Origin: Clostridia bacterium
GTDB lineage: Bacteria > Bacillota > Clostridia > Oscillospirales > CAG-382
Length of the DNA: 59,226 nt
Direction: 5' to 3'
Assembly: GCA_017381715.1 (NCBI GenBank)
Contig: JAFOBR010000094.1
Span: forward strand, 1 to 59,226
Part shown: one piece after another, positions 1 through 8,990 of the stretch
How positions within the stretch are numbered: the stretch's first letter is position 1
Layout of the letters: every line of letters begins with the position of its first letter
The notes under the pieces: generated by a model
What the model was told of the DNA's origin: nothing
The model's database searches: none
Seen by the model: the letters and a program-made list of their open reading frames with translations, nothing else
Position numbers and translations under genes: made by a program

Positions 1-19
1 ACCGTTTCCTGAGCCTTTT

Positions 20-95
20 TGGTCGGAGTGACAGGACTTGAACCTGCGGCCTGATGGTCCCAAACCACCCGCTCTACCAGCTGAGCCACACCCCG
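20..95 (-). tRNA. tRNA-Pro (anticodon TGG)
   Basis: Read on the minus strand this folds as a cloverleaf: the 5' arm CGGGGTG pairs with CACTCCG, the anticodon loop carries TGG, and a CCA tail is encoded at 20-22. It is the last tRNA of a minus-strand cluster (Gly, Arg, His, Pro). A terminator-like hairpin lies between it and tRNA-His and I see no promoter of its own, so it may depend on read-through. Confidence 0.95.
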
Positions 96-116
96 AAATA
101 TTTAGTTTGAAAAAGT

Positions 117-148
117 AACAAAAAGCACCCGCGAGCGAGTGCTTTTTA
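117..148 (-). terminator. Terminator-like hairpin between tRNA-His and tRNA-Pro
   Basis: An inverted repeat pairs 121-132 with 135-146 (AAAAGCAC with GTGCTTTT, then a GC-rich inner part), and T-rich sequence follows on the minus strand. Shorter hairpins also separate the other tRNAs (about 252-273 and 362-377). It may act as a partial terminator or as a processing structure inside the cluster. Confidence 0.5.
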
Positions 149-153
149 TTTTG

Positions 154-231
154 TGGGGTGGATAACCGGGCTCGAACCGGCGACCCCCAGGGCCACAACC
201 TGGTACTCTGACCAACTGAGCTACATCCACC
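154..231 (-). tRNA. tRNA-His (anticodon GTG)
   Basis: Minus-strand cloverleaf with acceptor arms GTGGATG and TATCCAC, anticodon GTG and an encoded CCA. The extra 5' guanosine (G-1, position 231) faces the C73 discriminator (157), the identity pair specific to tRNA-His, so the call is firm. Confidence 0.95.
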
Positions 232-280
232 ATATTAAAATTGATGCCATAGGGCAGGGGATACCTGCCCCATAGCAAAT

Positions 281-357
281 TGGCGTGCCTTGAGGGACTC
301 GAACCCCCGACCTACTGCTTAGAAGGCAGTTGCTCTATCCGGCTGAGCTAAAAGCAC
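281..357 (-). tRNA. tRNA-Arg (anticodon TCT)
   Basis: Minus-strand cloverleaf with acceptor arms GTGCTTT and AAGGCAC, anticodon loop CTTCTAA (anticodon TCT), discriminator G and encoded CCA at 281-283. It sits in the same cluster as tRNA-Gly and tRNA-His. Confidence 0.95.
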
Positions 358-380
358 ATTTGTCCCGTTATTACGGGAAA

Positions 381-454
<74 letters not shown>

Positions 455-469
455 GTATCGGCGGAGATT

Positions 470-498
470 ATATTAACATAAATCGCCGCTGTTGTCAA
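470..498 (-). promoter_or_regulatory. Promoter of the tRNA cluster
   Basis: Minus-strand TTGACA (493-498), 17-nt spacer, TAATAT (470-475). This is a near-consensus sigma-A promoter placed just upstream of tRNA-Gly. Confidence 0.8.
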
Positions 499-525
499 GC
501 ACAAATTAACTTTTGCCGGACTATG

Positions 526-552
526 AAAGGCAGCACTTTTTGCGGCACTGCC
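526..552 (-). terminator. Probable rpsT terminator
   Basis: Immediately after the rpsT stop, GGCAG (529-533) pairs with CTGCC (548-552), followed on the minus strand by a short T run. The T tail is weak, so confidence is moderate. Confidence 0.45.
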
Positions 553-563
553 CCGTGTTATCT

Positions 564-827
564 TTAGCCAAGATTGTTGAGCATAAGAGTGAACTGGCTC
601 TTTTTTCTGTTGGCATTATTCTTGTGAATAATTCCCTTAGCAACAGCCTGATCTACCTTTTTAACTGCGTCGAGATAGGTTGCGTTAGCAAGTTCCTTGT
701 CGCCGGCAGCGATAGCAGCCTTGTACTTCTTAACCACGGTCTTCATAGAAGTCTTGAACATCTGGTTCTGAAGTGTCTTAGTCTTGGTAACGAGGACTCT
801 CTTCTTTGCGGATTTAATGTTAGGCAA
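564..827 (-). CDS. rpsT: 30S ribosomal protein S20
   Basis: S20 binds 16S rRNA early in 30S assembly. The product is 87 residues, Lys/Arg/Ala rich, and begins with the family signature PNIKSAKKR. I place the start at a TTG at 825-827 because it sits eight bases after a perfect AGGAGG and gives the usual M-P-N-I-K-S-A-K-K start. A GTG three codons upstream overlaps the spacing region and would add S-C residues not expected in S20. The gene stands alone with its own promoter (873-901) and a likely terminator. Confidence 0.95.
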   Translation of the reverse strand: MPNIKSAKKRVLVTKTKTLQNQMFKTSMKTVVKKYKAAIAAGDKELANATYLDAVKKVDQAVAKGIIHKNNANRKKSQFTLMLNNLG

Positions 828-872
828 ACAACTCACCTCCTAAATATACTGTCATTTTTTTCGTACCAATGA

Positions 873-901
873 ATAATACCATATTCTTTGCATTTTTGCA
901 A
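873..901 (-). promoter_or_regulatory. rpsT promoter
   Basis: Minus-strand TTGCAA (896-901), 17-nt spacer, TATTAT (873-878), leading into a short leader with AGGAGG before rpsT. Confidence 0.75.
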
Positions 902-1022
902 GAGGTAATTACAAATTTTTTTAATATTTTTAAAGAAAAATACAAGTATTTTTTTATGCAAATTGCTTTTTTCGTTCTTAAACCATCAAACCACGCATAT
1001 ATTTAATGTGGAGGGATACCGA

Positions 1023-2087
1023 ATGATAAGGATACGAAAAAAACATAAGCAAATTTTCCTTCGGGTTTGCTGCTGTTTGCTTTGTGCGGCAGTGGTTATT
1101 ACAGCCGTGCTTTCCGTGCCCGTGATCGCCCGTGTGATACCCGACAACGTGTGCGGAATGATTGCCGCAGGGGTGATGAAAAACGAGTACAAAGAGCTTT
1201 TAAGCGGTTTTACGGACAGATACGTGCGTCCGGAGTATTACGCCGAATGCGTTCCCGTTTCACTTTCCGCAGTGCTGGGGTACGATTACGAGGAAGAGAC
1301 ACAGCCGGTGATTCCCGAAGGCGTGGAATTTGTAACGGCACGGGATCTGTGCGGATATACGGAAAGTCCGCAGTTTTTGTTGAGCAACCAGACGAATTTT
1401 ACCGTGGAAACGCCTGACAATGAGATACCGTTTTCTTTCCCAAAGGGTTCAAGAGAGCCGGTGGTTTTGATAATCCATACCCACGGCACGGAATCCTACC
1501 TGCCGGAAGGGGTGAATTACTACACGGACAAGGACACCTTCCGCAGTACGGCTATTAACGAAAACGTGGTGTCTGTGGGGAAGGTGATAGCAGACGAACT
1601 GAACAAAGCGGGGATCGTGACCATACACGATACGAATATGTATGATGAAGCGGGATATAATTCCGCTTATACAAGCTCAAGGAATGCCGTAAAAAAGTGG
1701 CTGGCGGAGTATCCTTCCATTAAGTGCGTGATAGACGTGCATAGAGACGCTATCGTAACCGCAGAGGGGAAAAACATAAAGCCCCTTGTAAATATAGACG
1801 GAACGGACACGGCACAGCTTATGCTGGTGGTTGGCACCAACGAAGCGGGGGCAGCTCATCCCGATTGGCAGGTAAATTATTTCTTTGCCGCTTGCCTGCA
1901 ACAAAAGGCTAATCAAAGCTTTCCGGGGCTTATGAGGCCGTTAAATCTGCGCAGAGCCAGTTTTAATCAGCAATTGTGCCAAGGCTTCTTTTTGTTGGAA
2001 GTCGGCTCCTGCGCCAATACCATAACCGAAGCCCGTACCGCCGCTTTGCTGTTTGCACAGGTATTTGCAGATACTTACTATGAATAA
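1023..2087 (+). CDS. spoIIP: Stage II sporulation protein P (SpoIIP)
   Basis: SpoIIP is the peptidoglycan amidase/endopeptidase that, with SpoIID and SpoIIM, drives forespore engulfment. The 354-residue product has a basic N-terminus and one membrane anchor (about residues 12-37), then an exported domain with the amidase motif HTHGTESY, a DVHRDA segment and a late Glu (LLEVGS) fitting the zinc-amidase active site. I chose ATG 1023 because GGAGGG precedes it at good spacing; an in-frame ATG at 963 has no ribosome site. A CATATATT at 996-1003 resembles a sigma-E -10 element, but no matching -35 is seen. Confidence 0.92.
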   Translation: MIRIRKKHKQIFLRVCCCLLCAAVVITAVLSVPVIARVIPDNVCGMIAAGVMKNEYKELLSGFTDRYVRPEYYAECVPVSLSAVLGYDYEEETQPVIPEGVEFVTARDLCGYTESPQFLLSNQTNFTVETPDNEIPFSFPKGSREPVVLIIHTHGTESYLPEGVNYYTDKDTFRSTAINENVVSVGKVIADELNKAGIVTIHDTNMYDEAGYNSAYTSSRNAVKKWLAEYPSIKCVIDVHRDAIVTAEGKNIKPLVNIDGTDTAQLMLVVGTNEAGAAHPDWQVNYFFAACLQQKANQSFPGLMRPLNLRRASFNQQLCQGFFLLEVGSCANTITEARTAALLFAQVFADTYYE

Positions 2088-2091
2088 AACT

Positions 2092-2130
2092 AAATCCCGT
2101 AAGGCTTATGCAATCTTACGGGATTTTTTT
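2092..2130. terminator. Bidirectional terminator between spoIIP and the PBP gene
   Basis: AAATCCCGTAAG (2092-2103) pairs with CTTACGGGATTT (2115-2126) and a T run follows on the plus strand. T-rich sequence also follows on the minus strand, so it can serve both convergent genes. Confidence 0.8.
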
Positions 2131-2160
2131 GCTTTTTATGGGTGGTTTTGTGGGGTGAAT

Positions 2161-4866
2161 TTACCATTCCCACCAAGGAGTATCTTCGCTGGTTTCGGAT
2201 TCGTCTTCGGAGGGTTCTTCGTCATCGTCATCAACGAATTTCAGGTGCTCAAGACAAATACGGTTGAATGGCAGATCGGTTCCGCTTGTGCCGAAATAAT
2301 AACGCTTTTCGACCTCTTCTTCCAGATCCTCGTCGTATTCCATATAAGTTCCTGCCAGATTATCATAGAAGGGCATAGTGGGATCGATAGGATACTCATA
2401 TCCTACGGGAATGTCGCGGTAGGTGAACTGAGCATCGGTAACGGTTACTTGTCTTAAAAAGATACGGGAGGGTACGTGACGGAAGCCCAGCGTAATTACG
2501 GAATCGCAATCACAGCCCGGCATACATATCGCCTGCGTTTCGCTGTCCCAATTTACTGCGACGTGGGTAGTACACTCGATAGAGGGAAGCGTGTCAAGAG
2601 TAAAGTATCCTGTTGCAACACAGCTTGCTCCGCCGCTTAAAATATGCATAGCATCGTTTTCGCAGGCTTCGGTGACCAAGTGTCCGGACATAGTGCAGTA
2701 TTCTGCGGTCAAAACGCTGCCGGGACGCTCGAATTCGAGAGCATACTCTATATCGTTTTCATCCATATAGGCATAGATCTTTTCAAAGGTATAATCACAA
2801 AGCATGGCGGCGGGATTGTATTTATCTATGGTGATGGTCTTGTTGTTATCATAGCCGTACCAGCAGCATGCAACGAAATCGGGTGTATATCCTGCGAAAT
2901 AGTAGTCACGCATAGAGGTGGTGGTACCGGTCTTACCGCAAATTTCAAGTCCGGGCACCTTGTTTTTAAGCGTGATAGCAGCGTAACCCGTACCGCCTCT
3001 TTCGTGGATGGTGCTCTTGAGCAGACGTCCCATAATATAAGCGGTGTCTTCGCTGTAAACTACCTTTTGGTTTGTGCTTTTTTCTAAAAGTATCTCATCG
3101 TTTATATTAAGCACTTTTGTATAAAGTCTTGCTTCCGACCACACGCCTTCGTTGGCAAGCGCCGTATAAGCCTGAGTCATTTCCATAACGGTTACACCGT
3201 AAGTGAAACCGCCCAGTGCCAGAGGCGCTTCTGCTTTGTCGGATTGCTCTATAGTAGTAAAGCCAAGATCTTTTGTAAGATGTCTGTATACCTTTTCAAT
3301 ACCCAACTGTGTAAGGGTAGAAACGGCGGTGGTGTTTTTCGATGTCATCAACGCACGCTTTAACGAAACGAGACCTTCGTATTTCATTTCTGCGTTGCTG
3401 GGCCAGTATTTATCGGTTACTATCATCTGGGGGACATCGTCGATAGCACTTCCGTAGGTATACAAGCCCTCGTTAACCGCCAACGTATAGACAGAAAGGG
3501 GTTTTATGGAAGAACCGGGCTGGCGCTTACTCATAGTGGCACGGTTAAGACCGCGGGAATCCTTCTTTTCGCCTCTACCGCCTACAAGTCCCAAAACGTC
3601 GCCTGTATCGGGGTCGATAATTACCATCGCACCCTGAGATTTAACACCGCTGACATTGGGCCAGTACTGGTCATCTTCAAAAACTTCCTCCAGCATGGAT
3701 TGGATATTGGGATCCATACAGATATATATCTTCAATCCGCCGGAATAGATAAGGTTTGATGCGGTACTGCGGTCATATCCGTACTCTTCGTTAAGATCTA
3801 CTATAAGCTGTTCGATAACCGCATCAATATAATAGTTGTGTATCTTCGTAGTGGTATCAACACCGTCACCGGAATACAAAACAAGTGGAGCATCGTGGGC
3901 TGCGTCAAATTCCTCTTGGGTTATCTTTTCGTGCTTGAGCATTTCTCTGAGCACCAGATTACGTCTTTCCAGATTGTTTTCGGGGTTGAGAATAGGATCG
4001 TAAAATATAGGTGATTTACCGATAGCGGCTATAGCTGCGCATTCAACAAGGGTGAGTTCATCAAGCTCTTTGTTGAAGTAGGTTTCCGCCGCAGCACGCA
4101 CACCGTTTGTGTTCTGGGAAAGGTAAATGGTGTTCAAATACATTTCCAGAATTTCGTATTTCGAATATTTTTCTTCAACGTCCAAAGCGCGGAATATCTC
4201 CTGCACTTTTCTTTGAATGGTGGCTTCGTTTTCACCGGATACGTTTTTGATGAGCTGCTGGGTTATCGTACTTCCTCCGCCGTAGTTGGAGCTGGTGGGG
4301 ATAAAGAAGTTGAATATTGCAGAGAATGTACGCTTTGCATCCACGCCCTTGTGGTTCCAGTATCGCTGGTCTTCGATAGAAACATACGAATCGATCAGTG
4401 TCTGGGGAATATCGCTGTAGTTTACCCACAGACGGTTTTCGCTGCCGTAAAGACGATCGTCCTCTAATTCGTGCTCGTTACCTTCTTCATCGACCCATAT
4501 TATCTGGGTCGCCTGATCGGATGTAAACTTAAGATTATCCAATCCCGTGTATTCAAGGTCTACGAAGTTTCTTATATAGATAAGAAAGGCGCAGGCGACG
4601 GCGATACCGGTAACGGCACAAACAAGCATTACGGTAAGCAAGGCGTTAAGAGTGTAGGATAGCGCTTTGCTGATTATAAACCACGCCACACGGAAAGGAT
4701 ACCACTTGGCATTTTTGTTTATGCTGTCAAGTGTCTTCTTACGGTGTATCATACGCTTTTTACCCGCAGGCTTATCCGCCATCTGACGAAGGGTTTGAGT
4801 GTCAGCCTCACCGATAATTATCGTCTTTTCGTTTTGTTCGTTTTGTTGGGTGTTGTTTTCGTTCAT
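2161..4866 (-). CDS. Class A penicillin-binding protein (PBP1A type)
   Basis: Bifunctional peptidoglycan synthase, about 901 residues. A charged cytoplasmic tail is followed by a membrane segment (about residues 58-85). The glycosyltransferase-51 domain shows EDQRYWNHKG (catalytic Glu) and GGSTITQQLIKN. The transpeptidase domain shows the serine motif S-S-I-K in QPGSSIKP, an S-K-N motif (TSKNTT) and K-T-G (CGKTGTT). The acidic C-terminal tail ends in tryptophans. I prefer ATG 4866, which has AAGGTGA just upstream; a GTG at 4875 lies inside that ribosome site. It is last in the murB-whiA-dnaE run, 5 nt after dnaE. Confidence 0.95.
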   Translation of the reverse strand: MNENNTQQNEQNEKTIIIGEADTQTLRQMADKPAGKKRMIHRKKTLDSINKNAKWYPFRVAWFIISKALSYTLNALLTVMLVCAVTGIAVACAFLIYIRNFVDLEYTGLDNLKFTSDQATQIIWVDEEGNEHELEDDRLYGSENRLWVNYSDIPQTLIDSYVSIEDQRYWNHKGVDAKRTFSAIFNFFIPTSSNYGGGSTITQQLIKNVSGENEATIQRKVQEIFRALDVEEKYSKYEILEMYLNTIYLSQNTNGVRAAAETYFNKELDELTLVECAAIAAIGKSPIFYDPILNPENNLERRNLVLREMLKHEKITQEEFDAAHDAPLVLYSGDGVDTTTKIHNYYIDAVIEQLIVDLNEEYGYDRSTASNLIYSGGLKIYICMDPNIQSMLEEVFEDDQYWPNVSGVKSQGAMVIIDPDTGDVLGLVGGRGEKKDSRGLNRATMSKRQPGSSIKPLSVYTLAVNEGLYTYGSAIDDVPQMIVTDKYWPSNAEMKYEGLVSLKRALMTSKNTTAVSTLTQLGIEKVYRHLTKDLGFTTIEQSDKAEAPLALGGFTYGVTVMEMTQAYTALANEGVWSEARLYTKVLNINDEILLEKSTNQKVVYSEDTAYIMGRLLKSTIHERGGTGYAAITLKNKVPGLEICGKTGTTTSMRDYYFAGYTPDFVACCWYGYDNNKTITIDKYNPAAMLCDYTFEKIYAYMDENDIEYALEFERPGSVLTAEYCTMSGHLVTEACENDAMHILSGGASCVATGYFTLDTLPSIECTTHVAVNWDSETQAICMPGCDCDSVITLGFRHVPSRIFLRQVTVTDAQFTYRDIPVGYEYPIDPTMPFYDNLAGTYMEYDEDLEEEVEKRYYFGTSGTDLPFNRICLEHLKFVDDDDEEPSEDESETSEDTPWWEW

Positions 4867-4871
4867 TTGCT

Positions 4872-7800
4872 TCACCTTTTAATTTTTTTGGCAACGTTTC
4901 CGTTTCCAAGTAAGCTTACCAACTTATCGAATAGCGCGTCAGTTACGTTGCACTTTACTTCTTTAAGCTTAAGCAATTTCTTTTCTTGTTCGTAATACAA
5001 TATTACTTCGCTTTCGCCGGGGTGTTTTTTAACGGTGTCTATTGCAATATCTGCGTTAATACCGTTTTGTCCGTTTATACGTAAATACAGATCGGGCACA
5101 GCCTCCTGCTTTTGGGCGATATTACAAGTGCGGAGCAACAATTGCACCGAATCCTTTTCGTTTTCGTTTTCTGCCTCTCGGTAATCTGCATCACCGGTAA
5201 ATACCAGCACGCCGCCTTCCTTTAAAAGACTGCGGAATTTTTCGTACACCTTGGGGAAAACGATAACTTCCATGCTTCCTTCGGTATCTTCAACCTGCAA
5301 AAAAGCCATTTCGGTGTTGTTTTTGGTTGTCTTGGTGCGTACCTTCATAAGCACCGCAACCAGAGTTACCACTGTTTTGTTGGGCATAACGCCTGTTGAC
5401 AGCTTTTCTGCAAGCTCTGCCGTCGTTAAGGCATTAAGTCTTTGCATTGTGCCGTGATATGCTTTAAGGGGATGACCGGAAAAATACATTCCGCACAGCT
5501 CTCTTTCAAAAGAAAGCTTTTCTGTTTCGGAATATTCTTTTATATCCGGCAGGGAAAGGGTTATGCTTTCGTCCTTTCCGCCTTCTGCCTCAAACAGACC
5601 TATCTGCCCGTAGCAATCGCGGTTTTTGATGGTGGATAGCTGCGTGAGGGCAGTGTCCAATGACGCCACAAGCCTGCTTCGGTAATGTCCGAACCAATCC
5701 AGCGCACCGCATTTTATAAGGCTTTCAAACATTCTTGAATTGCCAAAGGGCTGTACTCTCTGCAGAAAATCTTCTGCCGTGCAAAAAGAACCGTTTGTTT
5801 CACGTTCGGTAATTATCTGCTTCGCAAATCCGTTTCCAACGTTTTTAATAGCAGCCAGACCGTAACGGATGTGACCTTTTGACATAGAGAAAACAGACGT
5901 GCTTTCGTTAATATCCGGCTGCAACACGGAAACTCCGTGGTTTCGGCAGTCTTCAATATATTTGCTCATAGAGCCGTCGCCCATAACGGTGTTTAAAAGG
6001 GCGCACATATATTCGCCGTAATAATGGCATTTAAGATATGCGGTTCTGTAGGCTACTACCGCATAAGCGGCGGCGTGGCTTTTGTTAAAGGCGTATTTTG
6101 CAAATTCGTTCATTTCGTCAAAAATACCGCTGGCATCTTTTGCCGAATAGCCGTTTTTCTCTGCACCTTCAATAAATATAAGCCGTTCCTTTTCCATTAC
6201 GTCCGCTTTTTTCTTTGCCATAGCGCGGCGGATAATATCTGCGTGTCCGTAGGTGTATCCCGCAACAGATCTGCATATCTGCATTACCTGCTCCTGGTAC
6301 AGAATACATCCGTTTGTATCGCCCAGAATTCCGTCGGGCACGGGGAGGGAAGAGGATATGACACCGTCCGCACGGTTTTTAAGAAATCTGGGAATAGAAT
6401 CCATAGGGCCGGGACGGTAAATGGAAATGCAGGTAATAATATCATTAAAGCATCTTGGCTTCATTTTGGTTATAAACTGCCGCATTCCCTCGCTTTCAAG
6501 CTGGAAGAGTCCTATGGAATCTCCCTTGGAAAGCATATCAAAGGTTTCTGTATCGCTAAAATCAATTTTTTCTATACTGAATTCGGGGTGCTTTTCTCGT
6601 ATAAGCCTTTGCGCTCCGTCTATAACGGAAAGGTATCTCAGTCCAAGAAAATCTATCTTTAAAAGTCCCAGATCCGCAACAACGTCCATAGTAAACTGTG
6701 TAACGGGCACGGAGCCGTTAACGGAAACGGGAACGTAATCCGATATGGGATTTTCCGTAATCACCACACCTGCCGCGTGGGTAGATGCGTTTCTCGGTCT
6801 GCCTTCAAGGGCGCGGGCATAATCCAAAAGCTTTTTAACGGTAGGCTCGTTGTTATACCGTTCACGCAGGTCCTTGCTTCTTTCCAAAGCCTTGTCTACA
6901 GTTATGCTGTATTCACGGGGGATAATCGCCGCCACGCTGTCAGTATCGCTGTAAGACATACCCAAAGCACGTCCCACGTCTCTTACTGCGGCACGGCAGG
7001 CAAGGGTACCGAAGGTTACTATCTGCGCCACGTGGTCCGAACCGTATTTTTCGGTTACGTATGCGATAACCTCGCCTCTTCGCTCATCGCAAAAGTCTAT
7101 ATCAAAATCCGGCATGGAAACACGCTCGGGGTTTAAAAAACGCTCAAACAGCATGCCGTTTGCAATAGGGTCAAGGTCGGTAATATTAAGCAGATATGAA
7201 ATCAGACTTCCCACCGCACTTCCTCGGCCGGGCCCTACGGGAATATTTCTGGATTTGGCGTAGTTAACAAAATCCCATACAATGAGGTAGTATTCCACAA
7301 AGCCCATGCTTTCTATAACGCCAAGCTCATATTCTACTCTTTTTATATATTCGTTTCCGCCGGGCATTTGGTTTGCGGCAACACGCTTTTTATATCCTTC
7401 ACGGCAGAGGGAGCGCAAAAATTCACCGGGCGATCTTCCGTCTGCGGGACGGTAAGAGGGAAGCTGGGGTCTGTCGAACTCAATTGTTACGTTACATTCT
7501 TCCGCAATGCGCTGAGTGTTCTGCACAGCTTCGGGAAGATCCCAAAACAGTTCTTCCATCTGCTTTGGACTTTTTAAATAATATTCATCAGAGGGAAGCT
7601 TTATCTGGCTTTCTCCTATTTTTGCGCCGGTCTGTATCGCCATAAGCAATTCCTGCACCGGGGCGTCTTCTTTTGTAAGGTAATGCACGTCGTTGGTGCA
7701 TACCAGGGGTATGTCCAACTGCCTTGAAATGGAAGCCAGACCGTGGTTCACCTTGTCCTGATCCGGCGCACCGTTTCTTTGCAGTTCAAGATAAAATCCG

Positions 7801-8300
7801 TCTTTAAATATATCCTTAAATGTTTCCGCGTATTCTGCGGCACGGGTGTATTCGCCGTTTATAATGTTTTTGGGAATAATTCCGCTTATGCATCCGGAAA
7901 GTGCGATTATTCCTTCCGAATATTTTCTTAAAGCTTCAATATCCACTCTGGGCTTTTGATAAAATCCTCTGGTAAACGATTCGGAACAAAGGCGCATAAG
8001 GTTTTTGTAGCCCGTATTATTTTTTGCTAAAAGCACCAGGTGGCTGAGGTTTGTATCAACGGGGTAGGTGCGGTCGTCCATTGTTCGGGGAGCGAGATAA
8101 ACTTCGCAGCCGATAATAGGCTTTATCCCCTCCGCAAGACAAGCGCGGTAAAACAAGGCGGCTCCGTACAAAACACCGTGGTCCGTAATGGCAAGGGAAG
8201 TCATACCAAGGGCTTTTGCTTGCTTGGCAACACGGCTTATACGGCATTCGCCGTCAAGAAGACTGTATTCGGTATGAAGATGAAGATGGGTAAATCCCAT
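4872..8300 (-). CDS. dnaE: DNA polymerase III alpha subunit, DnaE type
   Basis: Replicative DNA polymerase of the C family, 1142 residues. It opens with a PHP domain (HLHTEYSLLDG near residue 5). The palm carries the catalytic aspartates in PDFDIDFCDE, and the thumb/fingers region includes RPGPMDSIP. Tandem helix-hairpin-helix and OB-fold regions follow, with no PolC-type N-terminal exonuclease. Firmicutes usually also carry polC elsewhere, so this may be the initiating or second polymerase. It lies 15 nt after whiA, and its TGA stop forms part of the ribosome site of the downstream PBP gene, suggesting coupling. The translation shows no intein or frameshift. Confidence 0.96.
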   Translation of the reverse strand: MGFTHLHLHTEYSLLDGECRISRVAKQAKALGMTSLAITDHGVLYGAALFYRACLAEGIKPIIGCEVYLAPRTMDDRTYPVDTNLSHLVLLAKNNTGYKNLMRLCSESFTRGFYQKPRVDIEALRKYSEGIIALSGCISGIIPKNIINGEYTRAAEYAETFKDIFKDGFYLELQRNGAPDQDKVNHGLASISRQLDIPLVCTNDVHYLTKEDAPVQELLMAIQTGAKIGESQIKLPSDEYYLKSPKQMEELFWDLPEAVQNTQRIAEECNVTIEFDRPQLPSYRPADGRSPGEFLRSLCREGYKKRVAANQMPGGNEYIKRVEYELGVIESMGFVEYYLIVWDFVNYAKSRNIPVGPGRGSAVGSLISYLLNITDLDPIANGMLFERFLNPERVSMPDFDIDFCDERRGEVIAYVTEKYGSDHVAQIVTFGTLACRAAVRDVGRALGMSYSDTDSVAAIIPREYSITVDKALERSKDLRERYNNEPTVKKLLDYARALEGRPRNASTHAAGVVITENPISDYVPVSVNGSVPVTQFTMDVVADLGLLKIDFLGLRYLSVIDGAQRLIREKHPEFSIEKIDFSDTETFDMLSKGDSIGLFQLESEGMRQFITKMKPRCFNDIITCISIYRPGPMDSIPRFLKNRADGVISSSLPVPDGILGDTNGCILYQEQVMQICRSVAGYTYGHADIIRRAMAKKKADVMEKERLIFIEGAEKNGYSAKDASGIFDEMNEFAKYAFNKSHAAAYAVVAYRTAYLKCHYYGEYMCALLNTVMGDGSMSKYIEDCRNHGVSVLQPDINESTSVFSMSKGHIRYGLAAIKNVGNGFAKQIITERETNGSFCTAEDFLQRVQPFGNSRMFESLIKCGALDWFGHYRSRLVASLDTALTQLSTIKNRDCYGQIGLFEAEGGKDESITLSLPDIKEYSETEKLSFERELCGMYFSGHPLKAYHGTMQRLNALTTAELAEKLSTGVMPNKTVVTLVAVLMKVRTKTTKNNTEMAFLQVEDTEGSMEVIVFPKVYEKFRSLLKEGGVLVFTGDADYREAENENEKDSVQLLLRTCNIAQKQEAVPDLYLRINGQNGINADIAIDTVKKHPGESEVILYYEQEKKLLKLKEVKCNVTDALFDKLVSLLGNGNVAKKIKR

Positions 8301-8315
8301 TTATCCGACTTCCTT

Positions 8316-8990
8316 TCAGTCTTTCAGATTTCTTGCTTCGCTTATCAGCTTGTTCAATCTGTGGTACAGACCGGATTTGCTTATAGGCTTTGAATGTACT
8401 TGTCTTAACTGTTCCAGATTATATTCAGGGTATTCAAGGCGCAGTCTTGCGGTTTCCTGTACGGAAGGTGACATATGTGAAAGTCTGCCCTTTTTTTCAA
8501 GAAACTTTATAGCGTCGGAAGCCTCTGCGGAAGCCTCTGCAGTACGTGCCATATTGGCGATCTCTGCGTTGTTAAGGCGGTTAAGATTATTTCTCGTCTC
8601 CTTAAGAAGCTTTGCCTCCATAAGCTCAAGGGTAAACTTTCCTGCGCCGATAGCGGTAAGAAAATCTTCTATTCTTTCGCTTTCCTTGTAGTAAAGTATA
8701 TACTCGTCATTACGCTTTAATGCTTTCGGTTCAAGATCCATAGAGCACAGCAAAGCGTATATATAGTCCATATATTCGTTTGTAAAGGAGAGGGTGAGGT
8801 AATACCCCTTGTTTGGGTCTATTATATTTCCGCTGGAAACGAACAGCCCGCGGAGCATTACTTTAAGGTCTTTTTCGCACTTGGGCTCAAAAACCTTGTG
8901 CTCAAATCCGTGGACGAAAGCCTCCGTACAGCAATCCTTTTTTTCTTTTATAACAGAAAGATAATCTTTTATATCAGATGAAAACGACAT
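8316..8990 (-). CDS. whiA: WhiA-like DNA-binding protein, shortened
   Basis: WhiA links growth to cell division in Gram-positive bacteria. It normally has about 310 residues: two LAGLIDADG-like repeats followed by a helix-turn-helix. This product has 224. The N-terminus (MSFSSDIKDYL then KKDCC) and everything from the second repeat (LRGLFVSSGNI) through the C-terminal HTH (KPISKSGLYHRL) match the family as I know it. The stretch between, normally the rest of the first repeat, is missing with no frameshift. The ATG overlaps the murB stop by one base (TAATG) and dnaE follows, so the gene looks expressed. See findings. Confidence 0.85.
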   Translation of the reverse strand: MSFSSDIKDYLSVIKEKKDCCTEAFVHGFEHKVFEPKCEKDLKVMLRGLFVSSGNIIDPNKGYYLTLSFTNEYMDYIYALLCSMDLEPKALKRNDEYILYYKESERIEDFLTAIGAGKFTLELMEAKLLKETRNNLNRLNNAEIANMARTAEASAEASDAIKFLEKKGRLSHMSPSVQETARLRLEYPEYNLEQLRQVHSKPISKSGLYHRLNKLISEARNLKD

